From contig BSBM01000602.1 in the NCBI GenBank assembly GCA_027924585.1, forward strand, positions 4,091,501 through 4,155,500: a stretch of DNA of 64,000 nucleotides. The letters run 5' to 3'. Numbering within the stretch: position 1 is the first letter of the stretch; every line of letters begins with the position of its first letter. This document shows, one piece after another, positions 10,901 through 25,900 of this stretch. The translations under genes and the position numbers were made by a program. The stretch is from Larix kaempferi (Eukaryota; Streptophyta; Pinopsida; Pinales; Pinaceae). The notes beneath the pieces were generated by a model. That model did not search any database. It worked only from the letters and a program-made list of their open reading frames with translations, and was not told the DNA's origin.

Positions 10901-13900
10901 TTACAAACCCTAGATGGCATGTGGCAGCTTGGTTTCCTGTTCAAAGGATAGAAGATGGCTTAGAGATGCTCAGGGCTTTGACAATGTTCTTGCAAGGGGT
11001 AGTTGCCCCAGTGGAGTACTTGGCTTTGGAGGATAGATGGAGTCCGTGAAGGCTCAAAATGGAGTGGTGTGAACTTGCCTTGTATAGCTGCATCACCTCG
11101 GGTCACCATTGTTGATGACATCATCATTGGAGCTTGACACTTGTACTCTAGGAATGGAGCGCATACCTGATCGAATAGAACTTGTGCATAACTGTGAAAA
11201 GCTCGAAGAGCCTTCAACCTTTGAGGAAGTCTATGGAAAGAACAAATGGCGAGAGTCCATGACAAAAGAGTATAAATCTATCCTACATAATGAAGTTTAG
11301 GAGTTTGTATCGAGACCAAAAAGGAAATATGTGATCGATTCTAGGTGGTTGTACAAAGTCAAACATGCAACAGTGCGAAAATCCTCGCCAGTTGTGGGAG
11401 CATGCAATTATAAACAGATAGATGAATACAAAGAAATGTCAATGGATGATAGTACATACCAATTTTGGTGAAGTGCATGCCTGAAAGGATAGGTTTCTTT
11501 CCATCCAGTGAGATCGTGAAGACACTGAGAAGGATCTTGGCTGGAAATTTGGGGAGCTTAGCAGCACTTCGACACTTGCCTCGATATCGGAAATATCTAG
11601 CCTTAGGGAATGAGGTATGTGCAGCATTGTCCTTCCAAGACTATTAATCCATCCAGTTCGGGAGCCGGCCCAAGGACTTGGACGAGGATCTCCTTAAAAG
11701 CATAGTTGGGGAGTAGAGAAAGATGAGCATGATGTACAGGTTGATGGTGAACTTAATATGGAGTTGACAATACATGAGGAGGATAGTACGATGCAGTTAT
11801 CCGATCATCCAATGTCGAGGATACATAATCTCACCTTAGTAGGGGTGCTTGTGAGGATCAAGGGGTGTTAGCACCTAGATGTGACATGGATTCGATATTG
11901 AGTGATTTGGGTGTACAGGACATTGAAGAGGAAGGGGAGCCCACCTATGAGCCTATGGTTACTAGAGATTCCTTGAACAACACTCAAATGGCTCTTCAAG
12001 AGTCCGATATGCATGTAGACAGGCTGTGTGACGAGTTGGAGTTGGTACACTCTTCATCATCTACAGGAAGAGTTGAGACATTCATGATAGGCGAGATACA
12101 TGAGAGACATGACTGGGATATGGTTGACTCTATACATATAGGGCAGTATGGAGGTTATGAGCCACTTATTGTGGAGGGTCCTGTTATCACACCATAGTAG
12201 CAAGGCTACTATTCTTGTACAGCAGATATCTGCACATTCCAGAGCCTACATTTTTCCAGAGCATGGCCATATATTTTGGATCACTCATGATCAGAGCAGT
12301 ACATTATTCAGATTTGTATATGACCTTGTGTCAAGGCTGAGCCTTGAGAGTTCAGATTTGATGACTGATGTGACCACTTATCCCATTACAGTTTCAGTTC
12401 AGTGCCTAGAGATGTATTTCAGCAGTGTTTCAGATGATGCATGATGATTATTATTTTGATGATGTTGTATGATCTATGGATATGTTCTCACTGACTGTGG
12501 ATTATTATCTTGTTGATTTAGTCATGATCATAGCATGTGCTTGGTATATTATTCCTGATGTGGCAAACTATTTAAAATGAACTGTAAATCATAAAATGGA
12601 CAATTGCTTGCACAATTTAGGTCATTTAACAAAACTTACTGGTTTTTCACCTTACATAGACATGGTCTTTCCCCGACACCAGTTGTCTGCTAGTGTAGGC
12701 TCCATATTCACTTGTCTCCATCCATACATGACCTTCCTGTTTGACTTTAAACCCTGACTTGTCTCATTTGACTTTCTGATACTGAGGACTTCCCCATTTT
12801 TCTACCTCTGTGTTTGGACCGCATCCATGTTTATTCAGTGTCTCGGCTCTGAGTTGGTGACAGAACTTGCCTTTGGTGAGTTGGATTGTAGGCCTAAATC
12901 ATTCTGGTCGGTTGTCCCGATGTTTGGCATTGGCTCGAACTCCCCCTAGTCACTTGAGATGTTGTTGGCTAAAACTGAAAGCTCATGTTCTACCTGTGGA
13001 AACTTAATAAATTCGCCCATGGAAACAAAAAAAAGGGCAAGAGCAATGAAAAGCTAAAAATACTCCTCGAAGAGTATAAGAAAGGTCCAAAGAGCAATGG
13101 TTCTTAAAAGCTATATCTAAACAATTGCTGACCTTATATAAATATATGAAAAACATGCCCTGGATGCAAGCTGCAACTAGTTGTGCTTTTCAGCACATCT
13201 GAAATCCGAAGGGTTATGTAGGCCAAAAAGGCCATGGAATAAAATTGAATGATCCTAATGAACCTGGATCAACTTGATGTAGACATGATGCCTAAGTTGA
13301 ATAAGCACTCTCTAAACAACTTATCCATTTGTGAGACACAGCCATCCCCCGTGTTCTTTTGTCCAGCACAGAGTTTGTAGCTTCCCCCTTCTCCCAGTCC
13401 AAAGTATTTTTGAGTTGAGTCAGACAAGTCAACCCCTAGACCAACCTTCTCCTAGCCTTCATCCTTCACTAGCAGTTTGACCATGTCCAATGGGTGAGTT
13501 TGTCATTTGAACTATTGTGCAAGTAATTTTATATAACAACGGAATATGTTAACTTGATTAATGCCACTGAATGGAATTTATACTTTGAGCTTAGTTGTGG
13601 GAATGATTAGAGAAGCATTGTCTTAGTCTACTGATGTGATTTATCCTTGATTATATATTCTTGGGATCCGTGATGATGTGGACCATGTGTGGATGATTAT
13701 TGATGATGATTTATGGGCCCACATGTTTGATGATGATATCATATGATGGACATATGATGCAGATGATGTTTGATCCAGTTCAGCAGGTTTATTATTACTT
13801 CAGATCAGCAGATTATACATTGTCCATATATGGTGGACCCTACAGCAGGCCCATTAGGGCAACCCAGGGTGTATGAGTACTCATTCCTAGTGGATTTGGG

Positions 13901-16900
13901 TCTTCTGGATCATTGAGACACTTATCTTTCAGTTCCGGGCACTTCTGACAGTGATTGATGCAGTTTTACACTTGTTGACCAGATTGGGGGCTGATTTCCC
14001 AGCCGGAGCAGCAGGGGCCCCGAGAGGCCAGTTCACCTAGGGCGCTGATGATGGAGGGGGTGGTCCAGCCACTTGTTATTACCATTTACCCCCCCTTCCG
14101 GAGAGCCTGGTGGGCTCAGATGGACAGCGCTAGCACCCTAGGAGGCAGTTTTGGCACTTTCACAGTTCCCGAGGCAGTTAAAAAATGGGATAAAGTGGTC
14201 ACTGAGGAAATCGATTTGGGCAATTGAGGCAAGGTTTTGGCATTTGGTCTTCACAGAGGTCTTCCAGGGTGGCATCACTACCTTCCAGCCAGTTTTCACC
14301 ATGTGGGTATGCCCAGTTTGATCACAGGAGGACATTTACTGCTTGACTGTCATGGATTCTGAGGACAGTTTTGGTCATTTTTATTATATTGGACATATTT
14401 TATTATTTTATTGTGCCTTGGAGATGAGCTAGTAAGGATTAATACCTCCTAGCCCCACCATGAGCTTATATTGTCATGTCCTAATCACCATGAGGTGGAT
14501 TTTGGTGCTTATGTTTCTCTAGTGGATGACGTCACCCTCTTATTGTACCTTTTAGTGGGGGCGCTATCATTATATGGGTGATCCATGTGATATATTGTTA
14601 TAATTTATTGTTAGCCGTTGATTAGATCTTATGATCTTTTAATCTTAGCCACTCATGTAAAAAGTGGTTATGATTGTACTCTCTCCCCATCCTATTTAAG
14701 GAGGGAGCCTCTCATTGTAAAAGTCATCTAGAGATTTTTGGCTCTTGGCTCTTGGAATAAAATTTCTATCTTTTGGAGTACATACTTGGATTGGAGTGGA
14801 TGTTGGTTGTTTCGATTGTAAATGCTATTGTCCATTGCACTGGAGAATCTATTGTAGCTATCTTGCATATTTGCCATATTTTATTTACAGGTTAAGAAGG
14901 CGATTTTGGACAAGGGCGAATTGGTGGGGAGGCTTGCCCTTCAATCTTGGAAGAAGTCGTTTTGGTTTGACAGGGAGTAGTTTTGCCTTTGTGTCAACTA
15001 TTCTATGTTTCTCTCTCTCTCTTGCTTGTATCTACCTTCGATTTGTTAAACTGATTGATGCTTTGCTCCTTGGCTTGACAGGTTAGAAGGAATCACATGT
15101 GGCTTGGAAAAATCGATTTGGCAAGAGGGCTTCAACAATTCTCCATTTGATCTTTGGCAAAGTAATCCTCGTCTCAACTAGCATTCATCTCTTCATCCAG
15201 GTATGTTCCAAGAGGTATGATCTTCTCTTCCTTGAATCTTCCATAATTTCTAGATCATAAAAACCCTAATCAAATTAAAACCCTTGTTTTTGGTATTTTT
15301 CAGATCTACTTAGATCTAGCCTTGTTCTTGAAGAGATATTGAAAACCCACCTCTATAGCATCCACCCCTAGTTGGATCTATAGTTTGGTGGTGATTGGCT
15401 AAGAATTGACCCACTTTTCAAGGCAAAAAGCCCTCCTTGACCCAAATCGCACTTCCTAGAGAGAGGCTTGTTGGGTTAGATCTAGCACATGGGTAGGTGA
15501 GATCTCACTTGATTTGCATTCTAGACACTTGATAACCTAAACCCAGATCCTTACTTTGGTGAAAACTACCTTGTGGACATCTCTCCATGTTTTAAGGGGT
15601 TGAAGCCCCCTTTTGATCTTCTTGGTACCTTAAAACTCAGATCTACATAGATCTACCCTTTGGATTGACTTGATATTTTGAACATACATAGATCGGGGTA
15701 CTAGCATCTCGGATCTACAGTTTGGTGGCCATTGGACTTGATTTGGTCCACCAAACCCACTTTTTGGCCTTCCTTGAGCAAGTCGCACCCCCTTGAAGAT
15801 TTGAGTTGGTCCACTTCTAGGAGGTGGGTGTTTGAGATTTTCGTGGATTTGGAATGCCCATGCCTTGAAACCTAGGTCTATACTGTCCTTTTGTCAAGAT
15901 CCGCCTTGGGGATTGCATTCCTTGTTTCAAGGGATTGTGGTCCACTTAGGGTCCTCACTTAAAAAAACTAGATCTAGTAAGATCCAACCATTGGATCTCA
16001 TTCAACCCACTTGACTTGGCTTCTAGGTGTCCCGATCTACACTTTGACATACTTTTTGACCCCATTAGCCCATCCAACAAGGCACTAGTCCTTCTCCAAG
16101 CAAGTCGCACTCCTTGGGATTTGTGTCAAACCCTAGATCTAGTACATGGGTACTCCTATAACCAACTCAAACTCATAGATCTAGCCTATATCTAACCTAT
16201 AGTACCAACCTCACACCTAATTTCACCTTGTGGGCCCACCTAGAACCATTTCACACTTCCCAAGAAAACAAGACCCACTTGTGCAAACACATGGTGCTAT
16301 ACCTAGTAATCATACCCCATCATGTGGCCTAAACCATACATAGGTTGAAACACTAACTATCCATTACACCACCTTCAACCATTTCTTAACTCTTGGGTCC
16401 ACTTAGCCTTGCATTGGTTTCCGTAACTCATCATTTACCTACCCTTAGAAACCTTTGTTTGGATCCAATCAACTGTGATTGGGGTATAGGGTCTCCCCCT
16501 TGGTCTAGTTACACCTTGACCTAAAGCGAAGAGTGCCTCGGTTGACGTGACTCCCACATTGCATTGGGAACCGTGGCATCTCTTGGGTCACCTCTTTAGT
16601 TGCCTATCTCCTCTACCGTCCCGGATGGGATACCTCTAGGGGCAACTACAAGTTGTGTGATAACATTTTTTGCGCCGTTGCCGGGGAGGTAGAGGCCTAC
16701 CTTGGTTCAACACACCTTTGTGTCTCACTATCTCTCTGCCCTTTAAACGACATACCTCTTGGTAGTAGAGCCTAAAGATCTACCTGGCGACTCCTAATCG
16801 TGACTCCGCTGAGGAGCGAGCTCATAGTCATCCTTACAACACTCGAAGTAAATCAAATCCAAATCAATTGGAAGGAACCCCACTCACATATCACAAAAGA

Positions 16901-19900
16901 GATCCTAAAACCCAATCAACTAATTTCTTGTGGAAACTTGTTAACTCGGGTTCTCCAAACCGGGTCTTAGGATCCCCTTTGCTCAATCCAATTCCTCCTT
17001 CATCTCCTAATCACAACCCTGTGTCATTTCCAATCAACTCGATGGCTGGACAAAGTCAATCCAACTCGGGAAACAACAACCAAAACAATCCTCCGGTTGC
17101 TCGTGCTTTTGGACATAAGGCTAGGGCCTCTCCCTTAGATTTCTCTCAGATCTTAGGTGCTCCCCATAGCATGCCAGACAAGTACTTTGAGAAGATCCCA
17201 AAATTCAATGGCAACTGTGCCACCTCCATTGAGGACCACATAGACAATGTTTGGGCTCATATGGAAGCTTATGGGGCTGAGAAAGAAGATGTGTTTATAA
17301 GGGGTCTCTTTGCATCCTTGGAGGGTGATGCCCGCAAATGGTTTGACCGATTGCCTGCATCATCAATCAATGGATATGATGTATTCACCGAGAAGCTTAA
17401 GCAAGAGTGGTCAGTCAAGTTAGATGGGCGTTTCCTTTTACACCAACTTTTTGACATCAAAAAGAAGGAGAATGAGTCTGTCCATGAGTTTAACCAACGC
17501 TTTGATAAGACTGTTGCCAACATCCCAAGTAACATAAGGCCCCTTGACCAAGCCATCTTGATCCATTACCTTAATGCTTATGAAGGTTACCTGGGTTACC
17601 ATCTAAAAGACAAAGACCCTAGTAGTTTGAAGATAGCCCAAGACAATGCCAAGAAAGCTGAGGCAAATGCTGCCTCCATGGGAAAACAAAATTTCTTTGA
17701 CCTAATTAGTGGACCTTCTTCCTCTAGATTTGAACCTAAGTTTAAGAAGAGTAAGGAACCTAGCAAAGATCCCAATGAAATGATGGAGAGTATGCATGAA
17801 ATGATGAAAAACTTAACTCTCCTAACTAGGGACCTAGCCAAGAACAGAGAGGGGGAAAGATATAGGCAGCCCTATGGTCCTAAGCCTTATTGGAATCAAC
17901 AAAAGAAGCCTAATGAAGGTGATAGAAGAAACCCTATGAACCAAGAACCTCCTATCATAAACTGGTCTGAAGAGCAAAAGTCGGAAGATCCTGAGTATAC
18001 CACTCATGGTGATGATACTCCGGATTCTCCAAAGAACATTAATTGGGTTGATAATTTAAAATTTGACAAAGACTTCGGAAGAATCTTGATTGATCATGAA
18101 GAAGACACCATGGAAGAAACCAACCCTAGCGCTCCCATCTATGCTACTGAGCAAGTTAATAGTGACCAAGCTCCTTATAAAACTTATCAACGAAGAAAGG
18201 ATGGCCAAAAACCTATCCCTTTTAGTGAAAAGAAAAACAATGAGTTGCCTAGTCTAGTGAGTGAGCCATCCCCTGTGCCTGAGTATGACTTTGATATCAA
18301 CATCGAAAGAGAGTTAGACAAAGTTATGCATAACATTCCACTCACTGAGTTAATGAAAATCCCTTCAATAAAGGAGCAAGTGGTGGAATTTTTCGAGAGT
18401 ATCCCTGAGACTGCCACAAGTAGTGGTGAGGATTCATCTTCTCAAAACCCAGCACCTTGTGATGTGGTTGATGAAGAGGATGATCCTCCCATTAACATCC
18501 AAACTGCCCTATATGAGAGGAAGAATGGGGGTCACCAACCATTTTACCTTACACTACGTATAGGTGATATCCTTCTCCATAACTGCATGTTGGATTCTGG
18601 TGCCTCCATGAATGTGATGCCTTTGCAAGTCATGGAAGCCATGGGATTAAAAATAACTAGACCTTATGGGAACGTTTGTGGGATTGACTCTAAACCAGTT
18701 AAAGTCTTTGGCTTGATAAAAAACCTGAGAGCTAACCTGTTTTCGTGCCCCGACATATCCATGCTCATGGATATAGTAGTTATAGATCTCCCTCCAGCCT
18801 ATGGTATGCTCCTTTGTAGGAAGTGGTCCGCTGGGCTAGGGGGACATCTTCAGATGGATCTATCATATGCTACCATCCCCAACTCTGATGGGTCTTTGGT
18901 TAGGGTGTATCGGGAGCCATTTTATGATGGACATCTTGAGAATTATGAGGATGGTGTGAGAAACACTTTTGGTGAGGGTGAGTTATTACCTGAGGGTATC
19001 TTTATGGTCATGGGTGGTCATGATGATGATCCTAGCATGGAAGAAGAAAGAATTATTGAGGTTGACCCTCAGTCCATTCGGGGTGAAGTGTCAGAAAACC
19101 TTAGGACCTCGAACCGACCCAGTATTCTAGGGCCAAACGTTGACCAACCTGCACCTCCTACTCAGCTAAACACTTCGGAGAACAACTTTGATCAAATTAG
19201 AAGGGGTGAGTATATACCTAGGACAGTGCATGAGTGGCTTTTCCTAGTTGACCTTAACACAGAAAGAGGAAGACAAGGCTTACCTCACATCACTCCTTGG
19301 ACAAATAACAATGAAGGAACACACCTTCCCTCACCTGAGGGGAGTGATGAAGAACTAGTTGATTATCACTTTTCTGATGTGCCTGATCATTTGTCCCATT
19401 TGTCCTTGGAGGATGGGGTTTTGAGGCAAGTGAATGACAACTCTATGAGTTGGCAAGAACATGCCTCAACCCATGATGACCATGGGGAAGACTTTGCTTT
19501 AAGTAATCTAGCCATTTCTCAGGAAGAACCCACTGAGCCACATTTGCTTCCATCTTACCCTAGCTTCCTTTTGCCTAGTGAGTTACCTAGTGGTGAAGAG
19601 GGTATGGACTCCACAGACGCATTTTATTCTCCACCCACATCTTTGGATATGAGAGATCAAAGTATGCTTAGCACAGTTCCTACTCATGTACCCATTCCTA
19701 CTGACCATCTGGAACTTTTAGAGAATATGACCATTCCTATCCCATCGGGAGAGGGTAGTAGCAGAAGTAGTGAAAATCAAAGCCCTCCACCCATAACCCA
19801 AGCTGAAGTGGATGTTGATATTGACTTTTGGACCATAGGGGAAACACCAAAGAACATCATTCACCCACTAGTAGAGAGTCCTCCTAGGAGAACTGTAAGA

Positions 19901-22900
19901 GAAGTCTTGATTGGTAGGGTAGTTGTACCTTTAGACGGTGGACCTCCCAGATTTGATGAAATTCCTCCTCATAGGAATTCAAGTATAGTTACACCTCAAC
20001 CTCAGTATACTTCTGATATCCAACCTTTTCCTGAACATGTTATTAAAGTCATCCCTCAATCTGTAAATCGCCAAAGGTTCGAAATTGGTGATAAGGTTGT
20101 AATACCTAATGAGTTATTTTATATACGATCCAGGGGATCAGGTAACTTTTGGGTTGGACCACTTACTGTTGAGCGCTGCATTGATGAGATGTGCTTTCTT
20201 ACTACTGGGACTGGCCAACGTATCTTACTCCCTATCAACCAAAGGGAGCTAAGGGATTATCATCCCTGACCTTCCGTACTGTGCCTTGCCTTGCCTGTCT
20301 AGAGTAGGTAGCCTCTGAGTAAGCTCACTTGAGCAGTAGGATTTGTGTGATTTTTTCTTTTTCTGTGTGCCGAGTATCGTCCCTTTTTCTTTTTCTGCCT
20401 GAGTTGAGTCTTGCTCCTTCCTAAGCTTGTCTCTTCTCCTGCATGTATTTAAGAAATTGTAGTTAGCATTTCTATTGTTGGCTGCCTGTGCAAGTTGAGA
20501 TTGCCTGATTAAAGAAGTTACTCTTTTCCTCCTGCACAGTAAATAAAATGATAAATGAATAATATATGCCATGTTAGTTATATTTATATTTTGGTGCATT
20601 TCAGTTTATGTTTTAGATTAGATTTCAGTTCACTTTTATTTTATATTTGTCCCATACATGCTCCATGATGGTATTCTAGTGTTTGTGAGAGCAGGAACAG
20701 GTGCAAGATAAAAACTGAGAGCAAGGATGGTGCAGTGCTGGATTGAAGATTGATGCAGAGCAGTTCGAGACCAGAGATTCTGAGGTTCTCAAGCGCTCTC
20801 TCCCTTAGAGCACTTGTCCCAGCTGGAGCCAGATGTTATCACACCATAGTAGCAGGGCTACTATTCTTGTACAGCAGATATCTGCACATTCCAGAGCCTA
20901 CATTTTTCCAGAGCATGGCCATATATTTTGGATCACTCATGATCAGAGCAGTACATTATTCAGATTTGTATATGACCTTGTGTCAAGGCTGAGCCTTGAG
21001 AGTTCAGATTTGATGACTGATGTGACCACTTATCCCATTACAGTTTCAGTTCAGTGCCTAGAGATGTATTTCAGCAGTGTTTCAGATGATGCATGATGAT
21101 TATTATTTTGATGATGTTGTATGATCTATGGATATGTTCTCACTGACTGTGGATTATTATCTTGTTGATTTAGTCATGATCATAGCATGTGCTTGGTATA
21201 TTATTCCTGATGTGGCAAACTATTTAAAATGAACTGTAAATCATAAAATGGACAATTGCTTGCACAATTTAGGTCATTTAACAAAACTTACTGGTTTTTC
21301 ACCTTACATAGACATGGTCTTTCCCCGACACCAGTTGTCTGCTAGTGTAGGCTCCATATTCACTTGTCTCCATCCATACATGACCTTCCTGTTTGACTTT
21401 AAACCCTGACTTGTCTCATTTGACTTTCTGATACTGAGGACTTCCCCATTTTTCTACCTCTGTGTTTGGACTTTCTGATGTGATATAACCTATAGAATTC
21501 TGATTATTGACTATGGACTTTTATCTTGTTGTTTTAGTCATCTTCACAGCATTAGCTTGGTATATGATTCAGGATATGGCAATACTATTTAAAACTAAAA
21601 TTGAATATCTTGGATGATGTTATAACTATTAAATGGATGTATTACTTGCACACTTAGGTTTTCTGACAAAACTCACCGGTTTTATTACCCTCCTACGAGC
21701 ATAGATATGGTCTTCCTCGACATTCTTGTCTGTTGGCTTAGGCACCACATTCATTTGACTCCATCCATCCATGACCTTCCCGATTTGGCTTTCACCTTTG
21801 ACTTGCCTTTCTTGACTTTTTGATACTGAGGACTTCCCCATTACTACCTCTACGTTGGACCGCATCCATGTTTGTTTAGTGTCTCGGCTCTAAGTTGGTG
21901 ACAGAACTTGCCTATGGTGAGTTGGATTGTAGGCCTAAATCATTATGGTCGATTGTCCTGATGTTTGGCACTGGCAGAAGTCCCCTTAGTCACTTGAGAT
22001 GTTGTTGGCTAAAACTAAAAGCTCATGTACTACCCTATATTGGAAATCTTTATAAATTCACCCATGGAAACTATAAACTCTAGAATGTGTTTTTAAACAC
22101 ACGTGAGTAAAGGGCAAGAGCAATGAACTGCTAAAAATACTCCTTGAAGAGTATAGAAAAGGTCCAAAAGGCAATGGTTACTCAAAGTTATATCTATTAT
22201 TGCTGACCTTGTATATGTATAAACATGCCCTGGATGCAAGCTGCAACTAGTTGTGCTTCTTACCACATCTGAAATCCGAAGGGTTATGTAGGCCAAAAAG
22301 GCCATGAAATGAATGATCCTAATGAACTTGGATCAACTTGATGTAGACACCATGCCTAAGTTGAATAAACACTCTCTTAACAACTTATCCATTTCTGAGG
22401 CACAGCCCTTCCCCGTGTTATTTGTCTGGCACAGAGTGTAGCTTCCCCTTTCCCCATCCAAAGTGTCACTTAATTGAGTATTGGTCAAGTCATTCCCTTT
22501 GCCAAGCCTTGTCTTAGCCTTCACCCTTAGCTAGCAGTTCGACCATGTCCAATGGGTGAATCTGTCATTAAAGCTCTTGTGCAAGTAAAGTATAAATAAC
22601 ATTAAATATCTATATGTATTAAACTGCCATTGAATGATGATGTACTTTAAGTTAAGTTGTGAGTGTGATTAGTAGAACATGTCTTAGTCCATTGATATAA
22701 TTTTGTCCTTGGTTATATTATGACCTAGTCAAACATAGTTTGACTATGGTCATTCTTGGGATCCGTGATGATGTGGACCATGTATGCTTATGGATGATGA
22801 TTGATGGTCCCACATACTCTTGTTGATGATACCATATGGTGGACATATGATTCAGATGATGGTTGATGCAGTTCAGCAGATTTATTATTATTTCCATATC

Positions 22901-25900
22901 ATCAGATTATGCATTGTCCAGGTATGGTGGACCCTACAGTTGACCCCTCAGGACAACCCATGGTGTATGAGTACACATTTCAAGTGGATTTGGGTCTTCT
23001 AAATCCACTGAGATACTTATCATTCAGTTCCGGGCACTTCTAACAAAGATAGAGGCAGTTATCCACTTGTTGACCAGATTTGGGCATGTTTTCCCAGCCT
23101 GTCCAGCAGGGGCATGAGAGGCCAGTTCACCTAGGGCATTGTATGAGGAGGGGGTGGTCTAGCCACTTGATTTTACCATTATACCCCCCTTCCAGAGGGG
23201 CTGGTGGACTCAGTTTGACAATGCAAGCACTCTGGGTGTCAGTTTGGGCAGCTTCACAGTTATCGAGGCAAATTAAAAATGGAATAAAAGGGTCACTGAC
23301 AAATTCGATTTGGGCAATTGAGGCAAGGTTTTGGCACTTGGTCTTCACAGAGGTCTTCCAGGGTGAACCCCCCATCTTCCAGTCAATTGGCATCAGTCAG
23401 TGGGGTCCACAGAGGCCATAAGAGGCCTTTTACTGCATGGCTCTCACAGATTTTGAGGACAGGATTTGATCATTTGTATTATTTTGGACACATTATTTTA
23501 TATTATTGTGCCATGGGGATGAGCTAGTAAGGATTGATGCCTCCTAGCCCCACCATGAGCTTCTTGAGTCATGTCCATGTCATATGAGGTGGGCCCATGT
23601 GTTTTAGCGCCCTCCTAGTGATGACGTCACCCTCCATGAGTCTTTTTAAGGGATGACATCACCCTCTCTTTGAGTGATCCATGTGATATATTGTAGGCTC
23701 ATCTTAGCCATTGATTATATTTGTTGATCTTTTAATCTCAACCACCCATTTCAAAAAGTGGTTTTGAGATCTAGGGTTTTGGTCTTTATTATCCTATATA
23801 AGGAGGAGACCCCCCTCATTGTAAAATTCATCTAGAGATTTTTGGCTCTTGGTTATTGGAATAAAATACTTTCTTGGGAATCTTGGATCTTGGAGTTGGA
23901 ATGCTTGTGGTGATTGTAAATGCTTCTTCCTCTGCACTGACAGACATTGGTGGCCATCTTGATTTTATCTTCAACTAACATTGTTTTGTAGGCAAAGAAG
24001 GCGATTTTGAGGAATGCGAATTGGTGGGGAGGCCTACCCTTCAAGCTTCAAGAGGATGTTTTGGGTGACAGGGAGTTGTTTTGTCTTTGTACCAACAATT
24101 CATGTTTCTCATCTCTTTTTTTGCATCTCATCCCATTCTTGATTGATTGATTGATCTTTGTGTCCTTGATTGACAGGAATAGGGAAATCGATTTGGTTGA
24201 AGGAGGCAAAACGTTGGCAAGAAGGGCCCATCAAAGTTTGGCATTTGATCTTTGTGGGAAGTAATCCTCATCTCAAGCCTCTTCCATCTTCATTTTCTAG
24301 GTATGTTCCATGAGGTATGAATTTCTTCTATCCTATCCATCTACTCTCTTAGATCACAAAACCCTCATTTTTCACTTTTTCCTAGATCTACTTGGATCTA
24401 GCTTGGCTTTGGGGAAAATATTGAAAACCCACCTCTATAGCATCCACGACAATTCGGATCTATAGTTTGGTGTGGATTGGCCTCCATTTGACACACTTTC
24501 CAAGGCACATTAGTCTCCCTTAAGCAATTCGCACTCCTTGAGGGAAGCTATTGGGGCTAGTTCCAAGACTTGGGTAGGTGAGATCCCACTTGATTTGCAC
24601 TTGTCTACTTTGATAACCTACCCCTGGTGCTTCACCCCTTTGATTTTTTCCTTGTGGGCCCCATTCCTCATTTTGAGGGTTGTTCCCCACTTGGGTCATT
24701 GGGTGATGCATTTTGAATCTTAGATCTATGGAGATCTAGGTCATCTTTGGGCATGCCATCCTAAACCCACCTTGATAATTGCCTTAACTACCCCGATCTA
24801 CATTTTGGCATCTTTTGGACTCCATTTGCCCCTCCATCTAAAGGCACTAGTCTCCCTTGGGCAATTCGCATTCCTTGGGTTAGTGGCCTTTTCCTAGATC
24901 CCATATGTGGGTATTGACTATCTTGCCTTAGATCCGTAGATCTACCTTGTCTCATCCACTTAGTACCATCTTACCCCTAATTTGACCAAGTGGGCCCTAT
25001 TTGGATGACCAAGTGGGCCCTATTTGGACCATTTTCCACTTTTTAAGGAGTGGGCCCCACTTGTGTGTTTTCATGGTGCTAGATCTATCCATTAAGCTTC
25101 AATAAGTGGCCTTAATCATACATTGGTTGAACACTTGTCACATCCGAAGCCTCTTCAACCATACTTAACTCTTGGGTCCAATTAATCCAACTCATGCATT
25201 GGTTTCCGTAACCTAACTTACACATTTCCCTAAGAACCTTTGTGTTAGCTAGTCTTCATTGATTGGCTAGGGTCTCCCCCTTGGTCTTAATTCTTCATGA
25301 TCTAAAGTGAAGAGTGCCTCGGTTATTGTGACACCCAGCTTGCATTGAGAACCGCTGCACTTCTTGGGTCACCTCTTTAGTTGTCCATCTCCTCTACCAT
25401 CCCGGATGGGATACCTTTAGGGACAACTACAAGTTGTGTGATAATAGAGCCATTACAGAGGAGATGGCCAGCTTCTGCTTTTAGGTGTTTATTAGTGGGT
25501 CTCTTAGGTTTGGATGCATGACAGAGCAGTCTTCTAAGGAGTTTGTGCAACTTATGATTGCTTGGCTCTTCAAGGGTAGTTAGATGGATTTTGGTGTCAA
25601 CACTAGGCAGAATAGCACTCGAGGTAGAGAGCGCTTCACATCACACAGGCTAGTGGGGGACTCATATGAATTCACCTTTTACGGGCAAATTCAAGGTAGG
25701 TTTGCATGGAGAAATTGGGTGGATATTATGTCAAGTCAACAAGGCAAATTGGGACCTGCATTAATGCAGCCTTCGACAAATTTTGAGCAGCCATGGGGGA
25801 GCCTATTGTTAGATTGCATCACAGGTATACCGAAAATGCAAGGTGCAGAGTATATATGTGTAGAGACTCACTAGTTATCAGAGCTCTTGCAAATTAGGGT

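Larger units (their letters stand above)
12182..25446 (+). mobile_element. Athila/Tat-like non-autonomous LTR retrotransposon (gag-protease only)
   Basis: Giant LTRs (12182-16665 and 20834-25446), with terminal TGTTATCACAC...GTGTGATAACA, flank 4.2 kb. The primer site at 16,670-16,688 matches the 3' end of plant tRNA-Asp, as in Athila/Tat gypsy elements. The only ORF encodes gag, an aspartic protease and a C-terminal integrase-tail-like segment. RT, RNase H and the integrase core are absent. Flanking 5-mers (GGTCC at 12177-12181, GAGCC at 25447-25451) are an imperfect duplication. It must use enzymes of a related autonomous element. Confidence 0.9.

Noticed and set aside
12148-12444. ORF repeated at 20,833-21,096
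   Set aside because: It lies inside the U3 of both giant LTRs and is absent as a conserved frame in the solo LTR.
16868-17041. Extending the gag-protease ORF upstream to 16868
   Set aside because: The frame is open there but begins with TTG; the first ATG is 17042, which starts a normal gag N-terminus.
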